From Trebonia sp963773105 (GTDB taxonomy: Bacteria > Actinomycetota > Actinomycetes > Streptosporangiales > Streptosporangiaceae), in contig CAVZAA010000003.1 of the NCBI GenBank assembly GCA_963773105.1, positions 1,116,001-1,180,000 on the forward strand: a stretch of DNA of 64,000 bases, written 5' to 3'. The notes beneath the pieces are model-generated. The model did no database searches. It was not told the origin of the DNA and saw nothing but the letters and a program-made list of their open reading frames with translations. The first letter of the stretch is position 1. Every line of letters begins with the position of its first letter. Made by a program: the position numbers and the translations under genes. Shown piece by piece: positions 39,806-48,556 of the stretch.

Positions 39806-40030
39806 GTCGGCTACGCCAGCGACAGGTTCCAGGCCCGGTCAGCTACGCCATCGACCGCGCCTATCGGTGTCGCTGGCGTAGGTGACAGATCACGGGTGGG
39901 TCGTTGGCGGCGGCAAAGCCCGGGCGAGCCGCTGGCGGCGGCGACAGAACCTGGGTGAGCCGCTGGCGTAGGTGACAGATCCCGGTGGTCGCTGACTGCT
40001 GCTAGTTCCAGTGGTCGCTGACTGCTGCTA
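39806..40030. repeat. Family C palindromic repeat cluster (site 2)
   Basis: The unit GTCGGCTACGCCAGCGACAG and several diverged inverted and direct copies (GGTGTCGCTGGCGTAGGTGA, GAGCCGCTGGCGTAGGTGAC) are followed by two direct copies of GTGGTCGCTGACTGCTGCTA. The cluster fills the argH-argR gap; no ORF or promoter is recognisable inside it. Confidence 0.8.
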
Positions 40031-40062
40031 GCGGAATCGACGATGTCTCCCGGTTGGCAGCC

Positions 40063-40902
40063 TCATCGGCGGCCCTCGGCGAGCTGGCGGAACTCCGCCG
40101 CCAGGGCCTCGCCGCCGGTCGGGTCGCGGGCGATGACCAGCACGGTGTCGTCGCCGGCGACGGTGCCGAGGATGGCGGGCCAGGCGGCGTGGTCGATGGT
40201 GGAGGCGAGGAACTGGGCCGCGCCCGCCGGGGTGCGCAGCACGACGATGTTGGCGCTCCCCTCGGCCGAGGTCAGCAGTTCCTTGAGGTAGCGCGTGAAC
40301 CGGGCGGAGACGGCACCGACGGGGCCGCCGCCCGGTCGCGGTGGCTGGTCGGCGCGGTCAGCCGAGGTCACGGCGTCGACGGTTGCGGCGTCGGCGCGAG
40401 CCGAGCCAGGTGCCTTCTCCGCCAGCGGGGCGGTGGCAGCGGGGGTGCCGCCTCCGCCGTGAGGGTGAGGTGAGGTGCCGCTATCGACGCCGGAGCCCGC
40501 TGAGCTGCCGTGGTCGACGGCGGAGCCGGGGGGAATCGCGGTGGCGGGCGCGCTCGGGGCCGGGTCGCCTGGGGTGGCGTCGGGAACGGACGGAGGACGA
40601 GCGGTCACGGTCCGTTCGGGATAATTCGGCTCTAGACCGGTACCCGGGCGCGAGCCTGGACCACCGGGATCGCCGGGGAGCGCGTAGACCAGGGTGCCGT
40701 CGGCCGCGCGGAGCCGCACCACCCCGAGTTCGTCCAGGTCGCGGGAGAGCGTGGCCTGGGCCACGTGCAGGCCGGCGTACTGGGCGAGCAGTCCGGCGAG
40801 CTGCTCCTGGGAGTGCACCTGCTCGCGGGAGAGGATCGCGACGATCCGCGCCTGCCTGGCGGTCTTGGTCGCCGGGGCGGCGGGACGGCCCGGGGCCGTC
40901 AT
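40063..40902 (-). CDS. argR: Arginine repressor with an enlarged interdomain linker
   Basis: The protein has 279 residues against the usual 150-175. The N-terminal winged helix (ARQARIVAILSREQVHSQEQ; ATLSRDLDELGVVRLRAADG) and the C-terminal oligomerisation and arginine-binding domain (residues about 200-279, VGAVSARFTRYLKELLTSAE; GTVAGDDTVLVIARDPTGGE) are intact. Between them is a 115-residue linker rich in Pro, Ala, Gly and Ser that contains the family A element read as Y-P-E-R-T-V (94-99). ArgR with arginine represses arg genes by binding ARG boxes. The start overlaps the argF stop by 4 bp, so it is part of the arg operon and regulates its own synthesis. Confidence 0.93.
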   Translation of the reverse strand: MTAPGRPAAPATKTARQARIVAILSREQVHSQEQLAGLLAQYAGLHVAQATLSRDLDELGVVRLRAADGTLVYALPGDPGGPGSRPGTGLEPNYPERTVTARPPSVPDATPGDPAPSAPATAIPPGSAVDHGSSAGSGVDSGTSPHPHGGGGTPAATAPLAEKAPGSARADAATVDAVTSADRADQPPRPGGGPVGAVSARFTRYLKELLTSAEGSANIVVLRTPAGAAQFLASTIDHAAWPAILGTVAGDDTVLVIARDPTGGEALAAEFRQLAEGRR

Positions 40903-41819
40903 CGCTGCTCCAGGAGCCAGGCGAGGAGGGCCTTCTGGGCGTGCAGGCGGTTCTCGGCCTGGTCCCAGGCCACGCTGGCGGGGCCGTCGATCACCTCGGC
41001 GGTGATCTCCTCGCCCCGGTGCGCGGGCAGGCAGTGCAGCACGATCGCGTCTGCCCCGGCCGCGGCGAGCAGGTCGTCGTTGACCTGGTAGGGGGCGAGG
41101 GCCGAGGTTCGCTCAGGACCGTCCGCCTGGCCCATCGAGACCCAGACGTCGGTCGCCAGGACGTCGGCGCCCTTGCCGGCGGCGGCCGGGTCCTCGAAGA
41201 CGGTCGCGGAGCCCCCGGTGGTCGCGGCGATCTTCTGCGCCCGGGCGACGATGGCCGGGTCCGGCTGGTAGCCGGCCGGGGCCGCGACCCTGACGTGCAG
41301 CCCGGCCGTGACGCCGCCGAGCAGATAGGAATGCGCCATGTTGTTCGCGCCGTCGCCCAGGTAGGTCAGGGTGCGGCCGCTGAGGCTGCCCAGGCGCTCG
41401 GCGACCGCCTGCAGGTCGGCCAGGATCTGGCAGGGGTGGAACTGGTCGGTCAGCGCGTTGATCACCGGGACGGTGGATGCCGCCGCCAGCTCCTCGATCC
41501 GTTCCTGGCCGAAGGTGCGCCAGACGATCGCGGCGGTCTGTCTGGTGAGGACCCGGGCGATGTCGGCGATCGTCTCGCCGCGGCCGATGTGCGTGGCCTG
41601 GGTGTCGATGACCATCGGGAAGCCGCCGAGCTCGGCGATTCCGACCGTGAACGAGACCCGGGTGCGCAGCGACGGCTTGTCGAACAGGACGGCGACCACC
41701 CGCGGGCCCTCCAGGGGGCGGCGGGCCAGCCGTTCCTGCTTCATCGCCGCCGCCAGCTCGAGTACCTGGGCCTGCTCGGCCGGGGTGAGGTCGTCGTCGC
41801 GGAGGAAGTGCCTTGGCAT
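40899..41819 (-). CDS. argF: Ornithine carbamoyltransferase
   Basis: The enzyme makes citrulline from ornithine and carbamoyl phosphate. The protein has 306 residues. The carbamoyl phosphate motif S-x-R-T-R-x-S is in LFDKPSLRTRVSFTVGIAEL, the HPCQ motif in LTDQFHPCQILADLQAVAER, and VLATDVWVSMGQ and IVLHCLPAHRGEEI bind ornithine. It lies between argD (4 bp upstream) and argR (4-bp overlap) in the operon. Confidence 0.97.
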   Translation of the reverse strand: MPRHFLRDDDLTPAEQAQVLELAAAMKQERLARRPLEGPRVVAVLFDKPSLRTRVSFTVGIAELGGFPMVIDTQATHIGRGETIADIARVLTRQTAAIVWRTFGQERIEELAAASTVPVINALTDQFHPCQILADLQAVAERLGSLSGRTLTYLGDGANNMAHSYLLGGVTAGLHVRVAAPAGYQPDPAIVARAQKIAATTGGSATVFEDPAAAGKGADVLATDVWVSMGQADGPERTSALAPYQVNDDLLAAAGADAIVLHCLPAHRGEEITAEVIDGPASVAWDQAENRLHAQKALLAWLLEQR

Positions 41820-41823
41820 TGGG

Positions 41824-43026
41824 TTAGCTCTCTTGTGCCTGGGTCAGGATGGCGGGCAGCGCGGCGGTGAACTCCTCCGCCTCGGCCTCGGTGAGGATCA
41901 GCGGCGGTGCCAGCCGCACCGCGTCGGGCTGGACGGCGTTGACGAGGAAGCCCGCCTGCCGGGCGGCGGTGGTGACGTCGGCCGCCTGGTTCCCGTTGAG
42001 CACGGCGGCCAGCCACAGGCCGCTGCCGCGGACGCCCTTCAGCACCGGGTGGTCGATGGACTCGATGCCGTGGGCGAGTATCTCGCCCACGTGCTTGACG
42101 TTCTTGAGCAGGTCGGCGCTCTCGATCGTGTCGAGGACGGCGAGGGCGGCGGCGCAGGCGATCGGGTTGCCGCCGAAGGTCGAGCCGTGGTCGCCCGCTT
42201 GGAGCGCGGTGGCGCTGCGGCCGAAGCCGACGCAGGCGCCGATCGGCAGGCCGCCGCCAAGACCCTTGGCCAGGGTCAGCACGTCGGGGGTGACGCCCTC
42301 GGCCTGGTGGGCGAACCACGCGCCGGTGCGGCCGATTCCCGACTGAATCTCGTCCAGGACAAGCAGCGCCCCGGCGCCGTCGCAGGCCGCGCGGGCGGCG
42401 GCCAGGTAGCCGGCCGGGGCCGGGATGACGCCGCCCTCCCCCTGGGTCGGCTCGAGGACGACGGCGGCGGTCCGCTCGTCGACCGCCTGGCCGAGGGCGT
42501 CCGCGTCGCCATACTCCACCCAGCGGACGTCGAAGCCGAACGGGGCGAACGGGGCACGGATCGACTCCTTGCCGGTGATCGCGAGCGCGCCCATGGTGCG
42601 GCCGTGGAAGCTGTGGTCGGCGGCCACGATCACCGGCCGGCCGGCGCCCTGCTGGCGGCGGACCAGCTTGAGCGCCGCCTCGTTCGCCTCGGTGCCGGAA
42701 TTGCAGAAGAAGACCCGTGCCCCGCCGTGCGCGTCGGCGTGCAGCAGCGCGAGCAGCTTCTCCGCCAGCTTGACTTCCGGCTCGTGCAGGAAGAGGTTGC
42801 TGGTGTGCGCGATCTGGCCGACCTGGCTGGTCACCGCGCTGACGATGGCCGGGTGGGCGTGGCCGAGGGCGGAGACGGCGATGCCCGCGATCAGGTCGAG
42901 ATAGCGGTTGCCGTCGGCGTCCCAGACGCGGCTGCCCTCGCCGCGGGCCAGGGCGAGCGGCGGCGTGCCGTAGTTCACCATCATCGCGGCCTCGAACCGC
43001 TGCCTGAGGGCTTCGCTCTCACTCAT
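41824..43026 (-). CDS. argD: Acetylornithine aminotransferase
   Basis: This PLP-dependent class III transaminase converts N-acetylglutamate semialdehyde to N-acetylornithine. The protein has 400 residues. Landmarks are VWDADGNRYLDLIAGIAVSA, VFFCNSGTEANEAALKLVRR, VLDEIQSGIGRTGAWFAHQA and the PLP lysine in DVLTLAKGLGGGLPIGACVG. The start ATGA overlaps the argB stop by 4 bp. Confidence 0.97.
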   Translation of the reverse strand: MSESEALRQRFEAAMMVNYGTPPLALARGEGSRVWDADGNRYLDLIAGIAVSALGHAHPAIVSAVTSQVGQIAHTSNLFLHEPEVKLAEKLLALLHADAHGGARVFFCNSGTEANEAALKLVRRQQGAGRPVIVAADHSFHGRTMGALAITGKESIRAPFAPFGFDVRWVEYGDADALGQAVDERTAAVVLEPTQGEGGVIPAPAGYLAAARAACDGAGALLVLDEIQSGIGRTGAWFAHQAEGVTPDVLTLAKGLGGGLPIGACVGFGRSATALQAGDHGSTFGGNPIACAAALAVLDTIESADLLKNVKHVGEILAHGIESIDHPVLKGVRGSGLWLAAVLNGNQAADVTTAARQAGFLVNAVQPDAVRLAPPLILTEAEAEEFTAALPAILTQAQES

Positions 43027-43955
43027 CGCGCGTCTCCTTCCGATGTTCCCGGGATGACCATGGTGCCGATGCCGGAGTCGGTGAAGATCTCCAGCAGGAT
43101 GGCGTGGCTGAGGCGGCCGTCGAGGACGTGGGCCCTCGGCACGCCGCCCTCGACGGCGGTCAGGCAGGCCTCCATCTTCGGGATCATCCCGGCCGACAAC
43201 GAGGGCAGCAGCTTCGCCAGGTCGTCGGCGTCGAGCTGGCTGATCACCTCGTCGGAGGCGGGCCAGTCCCGGTAGAGGCCCTCGACGTCGGTGAGCACGA
43301 CCAGCTTGGCCGCGCCGAGCGCGACCGCCAGGGCGGCGGCGGCGGTGTCGGCGTTGACGTTGTAGACCGCGCCGTCGCCGTCGCCGCGGGCGACGCTGGA
43401 GACGACCGGGATGCGGCCGTCGTCGAGCAGCGCCTCCACCATCGACGGGTCGGTCTCGACGATCTCGCCGACCAGGCCGATGTCGACCAGCTCGCCGTCC
43501 ACCAGGGCGTGCTTGCGGGCTGCGGTGAACAGGTTGGCGTCCTCGCCGGAGAGGCCGACCGCGTACGGGCCGTACCGGTTGACGAGGCCGACGATGTCCT
43601 TGTTGACCTTGCCGTTGAGCACCATCCGGACCACGTCGATGGTCTCCTCGGTGGTGACCCGCAGGCCCGCGGTGAACACGGACTCGATCCCGAGCCGGTC
43701 GAGATGGTCGGTGACCTGCGGGCCGCCGCCGTGCACGACGACCGGGCGGAGCCCGGCGTGCCGCAGGAACACCAGGTCCTGGGCGAACCCGGCCCGCAGT
43801 TCTGGCGCCGTCATCGCGTGCCCGCCGTACTTGATCACCACGGTCTCGCCGTGGAACCGGTCCAGCCACGGCAGCGCCTCGATCAGCGTGGTCGCCTTGG
43901 CGGTGGCGGACGCTCGGCGGGCGGCGTCCTTGCCGCCGGAAATCACGATCGTCAT
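43023..43955 (-). CDS. argB: N-acetylglutamate kinase
   Basis: The enzyme phosphorylates N-acetylglutamate, the controlled step of arginine synthesis in many bacteria. The protein has 310 residues. It has VVIKYGGHAM, LRPVVVHGGGPQVTDHLDRL, YNVNADTAAAALAVALGAAK and LVVLTDVEGLY. The N-terminal helix that precedes IEALPWLDRFHGETVVIKYG is the type associated with arginine-inhibited hexameric enzymes; inhibition is inferred. It overlaps argJ and argD by 4 bp at each end. Confidence 0.97.
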   Translation of the reverse strand: MTIVISGGKDAARRASATAKATTLIEALPWLDRFHGETVVIKYGGHAMTAPELRAGFAQDLVFLRHAGLRPVVVHGGGPQVTDHLDRLGIESVFTAGLRVTTEETIDVVRMVLNGKVNKDIVGLVNRYGPYAVGLSGEDANLFTAARKHALVDGELVDIGLVGEIVETDPSMVEALLDDGRIPVVSSVARGDGDGAVYNVNADTAAAALAVALGAAKLVVLTDVEGLYRDWPASDEVISQLDADDLAKLLPSLSAGMIPKMEACLTAVEGGVPRAHVLDGRLSHAILLEIFTDSGIGTMVIPGTSEGDAR

Positions 43956-45145
43956 GTGGAGTACGCGGAATTCTCGTGCACGTAGGCCTCGGTCAGGTCG
44001 GTGGTGAGGATCACCGCGGAGTGCGGCCCGGCCGACAGGTCGACGGTGATGGTGACGTCCTTGCCGCGCAGGTCGACCTTGGACCGGTCGTCGCCCGGCG
44101 CGCCCGCCCGGCACACCCAGATGCCGTTCATCGCGACGTTGAGCCGGTCCGGTTCGAAGGCGGCGTCGGTGGTGCCGACCGCCGACAGCACCCGGCCCCA
44201 GTTCGGGTCGGCCCCGGCCAGGGCGCACTTGAGCAGGTTGTTCCGCGCCACCGCGCGGCCCACCGTCAGCGCGTCGGACTCGCTGGCCGCGCCGACCACT
44301 TCGATCGTGACGTACTTGGACGCGCCCTCGGCGTTGCGCTGGAGCTGGCGGGCCAGGTCGGCGCAGACCTCGGTCAGCGCGCGGGTGAAGTCCTTGTGGT
44401 CGGGCTTGACGCCGGCCGCGCCGCTGGCCATCAGCAGCACGGTGTCGTTGGTGGACATGCAGCCGTCGGAGTCGAGCCGGTCGAAGGTGACCGCGGTGGC
44501 CGAGCGGAGGGCGGAGTCGAGCTCGGCCGCGGTGAGGTCGGCGTCGGTGGTGAGGACGACGAGCATGGTGGCGAGGGAGGGGGCGAGCATGCCCGCGCCC
44601 TTGGCCATGCCGCCGATGGCCCACACGCCTTCATCCGGGGGGGTCTGGGGGGGCCGCCCCCCCGAGGGGGCAGAGCGGCGGAAGGCGATCTTAATGATCG
44701 TGTCGGTGGTGCGGATGGCGTCGGCGGCGTGCACGCCGCCCGACCGGTCGGCCTCGGCCACGGCCGCGTCCACCCCAGGCAGTAGCTTGTCCAACGGCAG
44801 CCGCTCGCCGATCAGACCGGTCGAGCAGACCGCGATCTCACCCGCCGAGTCGTCCAGCGCGAGCGCCAGGCGCTCGGCGGTCGCGTGCGTGTCCTGGAAG
44901 CCGAGCGGCCCGGTGCAGGCGTTGGCGCCGCCGGAGTTGAGCACCACCGCGCGGACCCGGCCGCCGCTGACCACCTGGCGGGACCAGGTGACCGGGGCGG
45001 CCTGCACCCGGTTGCTGGTGAAGACGGCGGCGGCGGCGCGCGACGGCCCGTCGTTGATCACGACGGCGACGTCGCGCTCGCCGGAGCTCTTCAGGCCGGC
45101 TGCCACGCCTGCGGCGCGGAAGCCCAGCGGTGCCGTCACACTCAA
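43952..45145 (-). CDS. argJ: Bifunctional ornithine acetyltransferase / N-acetylglutamate synthase
   Basis: The enzyme recycles the acetyl group from acetylornithine to glutamate. The protein has 397 residues from a TTG at 45145 (GGAG seven bases upstream); a GTG at 45139 is the alternative. Self-cleavage occurs before Thr193 in PSLATMLVVLTTDADL, giving alpha and beta chains. The active-site segment VCSTGLIGERLPLDKLLPG is present. Just before VWAIGGMAKGAGM an unusual Pro/Gly-rich insert (residues about 157-173, SAPSGGRPPQTPPDE) is coded by homopolymer-rich DNA at 44632-44680. The start lies beside a duplicated piece of the argC 3' end. Confidence 0.95.
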   Translation of the reverse strand: MSVTAPLGFRAAGVAAGLKSSGERDVAVVINDGPSRAAAAVFTSNRVQAAPVTWSRQVVSGGRVRAVVLNSGGANACTGPLGFQDTHATAERLALALDDSAGEIAVCSTGLIGERLPLDKLLPGVDAAVAEADRSGGVHAADAIRTTDTIIKIAFRRSAPSGGRPPQTPPDEGVWAIGGMAKGAGMLAPSLATMLVVLTTDADLTAAELDSALRSATAVTFDRLDSDGCMSTNDTVLLMASGAAGVKPDHKDFTRALTEVCADLARQLQRNAEGASKYVTIEVVGAASESDALTVGRAVARNNLLKCALAGADPNWGRVLSAVGTTDAAFEPDRLNVAMNGIWVCRAGAPGDDRSKVDLRGKDVTITVDLSAGPHSAVILTTDLTEAYVHENSAYST

Positions 45146-45200
45146 GGCGCTACTCCATCGGTGGTCGGGCCTGCCGTCTCTTCGAGGCCGAGCAGCAGGA
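45146..45200 (-). repeat. Partial tandem duplicate of the argC 3' end
   Basis: The 54 bases from 45146 closely resemble those from 45237. Both read, on the minus strand, as the ArgC end (L-G-L-E-E-T-A-G-P-T-T-D-G-V-A-P versus L-G-L-P-E-T-A-G-L-T-T-H-G-V-A-P). The copies are 91 bp apart, and the downstream copy provides the ribosome site for argJ. Confidence 0.75.
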
Positions 45201-45233
45201 AGGCGGGGTGGGCAACGGACGGCGCGGTCGGGC

Positions 45234-46331
45234 TCACGGCGCTACTCCATGGGTTGTCAGGCCGGCCGTCTCCGGGAGGCCGAGCATCAGGTTGGCGATC
45301 TGCACGGCCTGGCCTGCCGCGCCCTTGCCGAGGTTGTCGGTGGTGGCGATCACGACCGCCCGGCCCGCGTGCAGGTCGGGCGCGACCTGCAGGTGCGCGC
45401 CGTTGGAGCCTGCCACCGCGCCGGTCACCGGCCACTGGCCCTCCGGCAGCAGGTGGACGAACGGGCCGCCCGCGTAGGCGTCGGCGAACGCCGCGCGCAG
45501 CCGGGCGGTCACGTCCGCGCCGTCGGCCACCCCCGGCGCCAGCTTCGCGGTGGCGGTGGCGAGGATGCCGCGCGGCATCGGGGCCAGCGTGGGGGTGAAG
45601 GAGAGGGTGACCGGACGGGGCGGAGCAACGGTCCGTTCGGACGAAAGGTTTTCATGGTTTTGAACTTCGCTCAGCGCCTGCTCGATCTCCGGCGTGTGAC
45701 GGTGGGCGCCGCCGACCTTGTACGCGGACATGGAGCCCATCACCTCGCTGGCGAGGAGGTCGGCCCGGGGCGAGCGGCCAGCCCCGGTGGTGCCGGAGGC
45801 GGCCACGATCACGATGTCGTCGGGCTCGACCAGCCCCGCGTGCAGCAGCGGCGCCAGCGCGAGGATGGACGTGGTGGCGTAGCAGCCGGGGGCGGCGACG
45901 GTGCGGGCGGCCCTGATCTGCTCCTTCGCCCCGGGGAGCTCGGGCAGGCCGTAGGCCCAGCGGCCGGCGTAGGCGACGTCCTGGCCGTAGAACTGGTGCC
46001 AGGCTTCCTCGTCGCCGAGCCGGAAGTCGGCCGATAGGTCGACGATCTTCGCGTTGGGGATTTCATTCGCGAGCTTGGCCGACTCGCCGTGCGGGAGGGC
46101 CATGAAGATGAGCTCGGCGTCCTTGAGCGCGCCGGCGTCGGTCGCGTCGAAGTTCTTGCCGTCGTACCGTTGGTGACCGATGAGGTTAGGGTGAAACGAG
46201 GTGATCGGCTTGCCCGCGCTGCTGCCCGCCGAGACGGCCGCGATCTCCAGGTCGGGGTGGCCGGCCAGCAGGCGGAGCAGTTCGCCGCCCGCGTAGCCGC
46301 TGGCCCCGGCGACAGCGACCCGTATGCCCAT
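45234..46331 (-). CDS. argC: N-acetyl-gamma-glutamyl-phosphate reductase
   Basis: The enzyme is NADPH-dependent and makes acetylglutamate semialdehyde. The protein has 365 residues from the ATG at 46331, which has AAGGAGG in front. The Rossmann motif is VAVAGASGYAGGELLRLLAG, the catalytic Cys150 is in TVAAPGCYATTSILAL and a conserved strand is SFTPTLAPMPRGILATATAK. Between HTPEIEQALSEV and that strand a 17-residue insert, QNHENLSSERTVAPPRP, is the family A repeat read in frame; homologues usually have a short loop here. It is the first gene of the arg operon, behind the ARG-box-like palindrome. Confidence 0.95.
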   Translation of the reverse strand: MGIRVAVAGASGYAGGELLRLLAGHPDLEIAAVSAGSSAGKPITSFHPNLIGHQRYDGKNFDATDAGALKDAELIFMALPHGESAKLANEIPNAKIVDLSADFRLGDEEAWHQFYGQDVAYAGRWAYGLPELPGAKEQIRAARTVAAPGCYATTSILALAPLLHAGLVEPDDIVIVAASGTTGAGRSPRADLLASEVMGSMSAYKVGGAHRHTPEIEQALSEVQNHENLSSERTVAPPRPVTLSFTPTLAPMPRGILATATAKLAPGVADGADVTARLRAAFADAYAGGPFVHLLPEGQWPVTGAVAGSNGAHLQVAPDLHAGRAVVIATTDNLGKGAAGQAVQIANLMLGLPETAGLTTHGVAP

Positions 46332-46367
46332 ATTGCCTCCTTGCTTCCTGAAGAAGTATGCACTCCA

Positions 46368-46383
46368 TTGCATGAATATGCAA
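46368..46383. promoter_or_regulatory. argC operator: ARG-box-like operator upstream of argC
   Basis: TTGCAT-GAAT-ATGCAA is a perfect 6-bp inverted repeat 37 bp before the argC start, with a further GTATGCACTC half site at 46357-46366. This matches the general pattern of streptomycete ARG boxes (TGCAT-type dyads in pairs). ArgR in the operon is the expected ligand. Confidence 0.72.
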
Positions 46384-46625
46384 GATGGCGTGCTGGCGGC
46401 GGGCGGGTCGGGCGTCAGGGTTAGGCGGCGGCCAGATCGTCAGCTCTCGCGATTACTTCGACCACCTCGCCGCGGCCCTAGCCCGGGGGCGGCTGGCGAG
46501 CTCTTCGCCGCCCTCGGCGCCCAGGCGCAGGCGGCGGGCTGAGGCAGGCCGCGAAGGGCGCGGCCGTTATAACGTTCTGCGCCGTTTCGGGTCTCATCGT
46601 CGTCCGCCACGTAGCATGGCGTGCG

Positions 46626-48329
46626 ATGAGCGCTACGGCAGACGGCCAGTCGGCGGCGGGCCCACAGGACAGCGGCTTGGACGACGTGGACGTCTTCGGA
46701 GATACGGCCGGCTCAGGCACCGCCGACCGTATCGCCGCCCTGCGGGCCCGGCTGATCACCCCGATGCCGGACGACCGACTCCTGGGCTGGATCGGCCCGC
46801 TGCTGGTGACGCTGTTCTGCGGCTGGCTCCGGTTCTACCGGCTGTCGGTTCCCAACGCGGTCATCTTCGACGAGACGTACTACGCCAAGGACGCGTGGTC
46901 GATCCTGAAGCACGGGGTCGAGTGGAACTGGATCGGCAAGCCCACCGTTTCCGACACCTACGTCAACAACCAGATCATCGCCGGACACTTCAGCGAGCAG
47001 CTGTTCAAGGCGTGCTCGGGCACCGGCTGCGGCGAGTACGTGGTCCAGCCCGAGGTCGGCAAGCTGCTCATCGCCGTCGGCGAGTGGATGTACGGCCTCA
47101 CCACGCTGGGCTGGCGATTCGCCTCGGCGGTGTTCGGTACGCTGGCCATCCTGCTGATGTGCCGGGTCGCGCGGCGCCTGACCCGGTCCACCCTCCTGGG
47201 CTGCACCGCCGGGCTGCTGCTGTCGCTCGACGGCCTCGAGTTCGTGCTCAGCCGGACCGGCATCCTCGATATCTTCCTGATGTTCTTCGTGCTGGCCTCG
47301 TTCGGCGCGCTAGTTGTCGACCGCGACGTCTCGCGGGCGCGACTGGCCGAGGCGGTGGTGCTGCGCCCGGGCGACGAGGCGGGCCCGGGGCTCGGGATCA
47401 GAAAGTGGCGGGTGCTCGCGGGCATCATGCTCGGCCTCGCCTGCGCCTCCAAGCAGTACGCGGTCTGGTACCTCTTCGCCTTCGCGGCGCTGTGCGTCGC
47501 CTGGGACCTGGGCGCGCGCCGCACCGCCGGCCTGCGCCGCCCCTGGCGCGGCGCGCTGGTCAGGGACGGCAAATGGCTGCTGGTCACGCTCGGCCTGATC
47601 CCGCTCGTCACCTACGTGCTCACCTGGCTGAACTGGTTCATCACGAACACCGGGTACGACCGGGACTACGCCCAGCAGAACGGGTCTAACATCCCGGTCA
47701 TCTCCCAGCTGTACTCGCTCTACGAGTACCACAAGGAGATGGCGCAGTTCGGGGTCGGGCTGAGCACCCCCCACCCGTACGAGTCCCAGCCCTGGGACTG
47801 GTTCGTCATCTCCCGGCCAGTGGCCTTCTTCTGGCAGACCTACACCGACCCGGCCGGCCTCCACCTGGAGACGAAGAACAACGTCACCGGACCGTACGTG
47901 CGGGAAGTGCTGGCGATCGGGAACCCCGCCATCTGGTGGGTGTCCCTCCCGGTGCTGGCGGTCTGCCTGGTCTGGTGGGCGGCCCGCCGCGACTGGCGGG
48001 CGGGGGCGGCCCTGCTGGGCGTCTTGGCGGGCTGGGCGAGCTGGCTGCCGTTCGTCTCGCGGACCAAGTTCGACTACTACTCGCTCGAATTCGAGCCGTT
48101 CATCATCATCGGCATCGTGCTGTGCCTCGGGCTGATGATCGGCCCGGTGACCGCGACCAGGCAACGCAGAGCGATCGGGGCGGGGCTGGCCGGCGTGTAC
48201 GTCCTGGCCGTGCTCGTGGTGTTCTGGTACTTCTACCCGATCCTGACCGGCCAGCCCATCCCGTATCAGGAGTGGCTGTCACACATGTGGTACCAGGGCC
48301 TGTTCGGCCCCGCACGCGGCTGGATCTGA
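46626..48329 (+). CDS. pmt: Polyprenyl-phosphate-mannose protein mannosyltransferase (PMT family)
   Basis: The polytopic GT39 family enzyme has 567 residues and O-mannosylates exported proteins using polyprenol-phosphate-mannose, as in mycobacterial Pmt. The catalytic Asp-Glu is in VPNAVIFDETYYAKDAWSIL in the first outside loop. About eleven helices follow (LLVTLFCGWLRFYRL, FASAVFGTLAILLMC, IGIVLCLGLMIGPVTA, VYVLAVLVVFWYFYP). The KWRVLAGIMLGLACASKQYA helix is conserved. The N-terminal 45 residues are cytoplasmic and acidic. It is followed by family C repeats. Confidence 0.93.
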   Translation: MSATADGQSAAGPQDSGLDDVDVFGDTAGSGTADRIAALRARLITPMPDDRLLGWIGPLLVTLFCGWLRFYRLSVPNAVIFDETYYAKDAWSILKHGVEWNWIGKPTVSDTYVNNQIIAGHFSEQLFKACSGTGCGEYVVQPEVGKLLIAVGEWMYGLTTLGWRFASAVFGTLAILLMCRVARRLTRSTLLGCTAGLLLSLDGLEFVLSRTGILDIFLMFFVLASFGALVVDRDVSRARLAEAVVLRPGDEAGPGLGIRKWRVLAGIMLGLACASKQYAVWYLFAFAALCVAWDLGARRTAGLRRPWRGALVRDGKWLLVTLGLIPLVTYVLTWLNWFITNTGYDRDYAQQNGSNIPVISQLYSLYEYHKEMAQFGVGLSTPHPYESQPWDWFVISRPVAFFWQTYTDPAGLHLETKNNVTGPYVREVLAIGNPAIWWVSLPVLAVCLVWWAARRDWRAGAALLGVLAGWASWLPFVSRTKFDYYSLEFEPFIIIGIVLCLGLMIGPVTATRQRRAIGAGLAGVYVLAVLVVFWYFYPILTGQPIPYQEWLSHMWYQGLFGPARGWI

Positions 48330-48371
48330 GCGTTTCGCCGCTTGTCGCCGCTCAGCCGGCCCGGGCGGAGG

Positions 48372-48556
48372 CTGTCGGCTACGCCATCGACCCGAAGCCG
48401 GTCCTGTCGGCTACGCCATCGACCGCGTTTATTGGTGTCGGTGGCGTCGGCGACAGGTCGCGGGCCATGTCGGTGGGGCCGGCGACAGGTCGCGGGCCGC
48501 GTCGGTGGGGCCGGCGACAGGTCGCGGGCCGCGTCGGTGGGGCCGGCGACAGGTAG
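48372..48556. repeat. Family C repeat cluster (site 3) with 32-bp tandem units
   Basis: Two copies of CTGTCGGCTACGCCATCGAC at 48372 and 48404 are followed by three and a half direct tandem units of 32 bp beginning GTCGGTGGGGCCGGCGACAG. The cluster lies downstream of pmt; the rest of the gap up to 48641 holds nothing recognisable. There are no spacers of unique sequence, so it is not a CRISPR. Confidence 0.82.

Noticed and set aside
48450..48556. Regularly repeated 32-bp units that look like a CRISPR array
   Set aside because: The units are directly abutting with no unique spacers and no cas genes nearby, so this is tandem expansion of a family C repeat.
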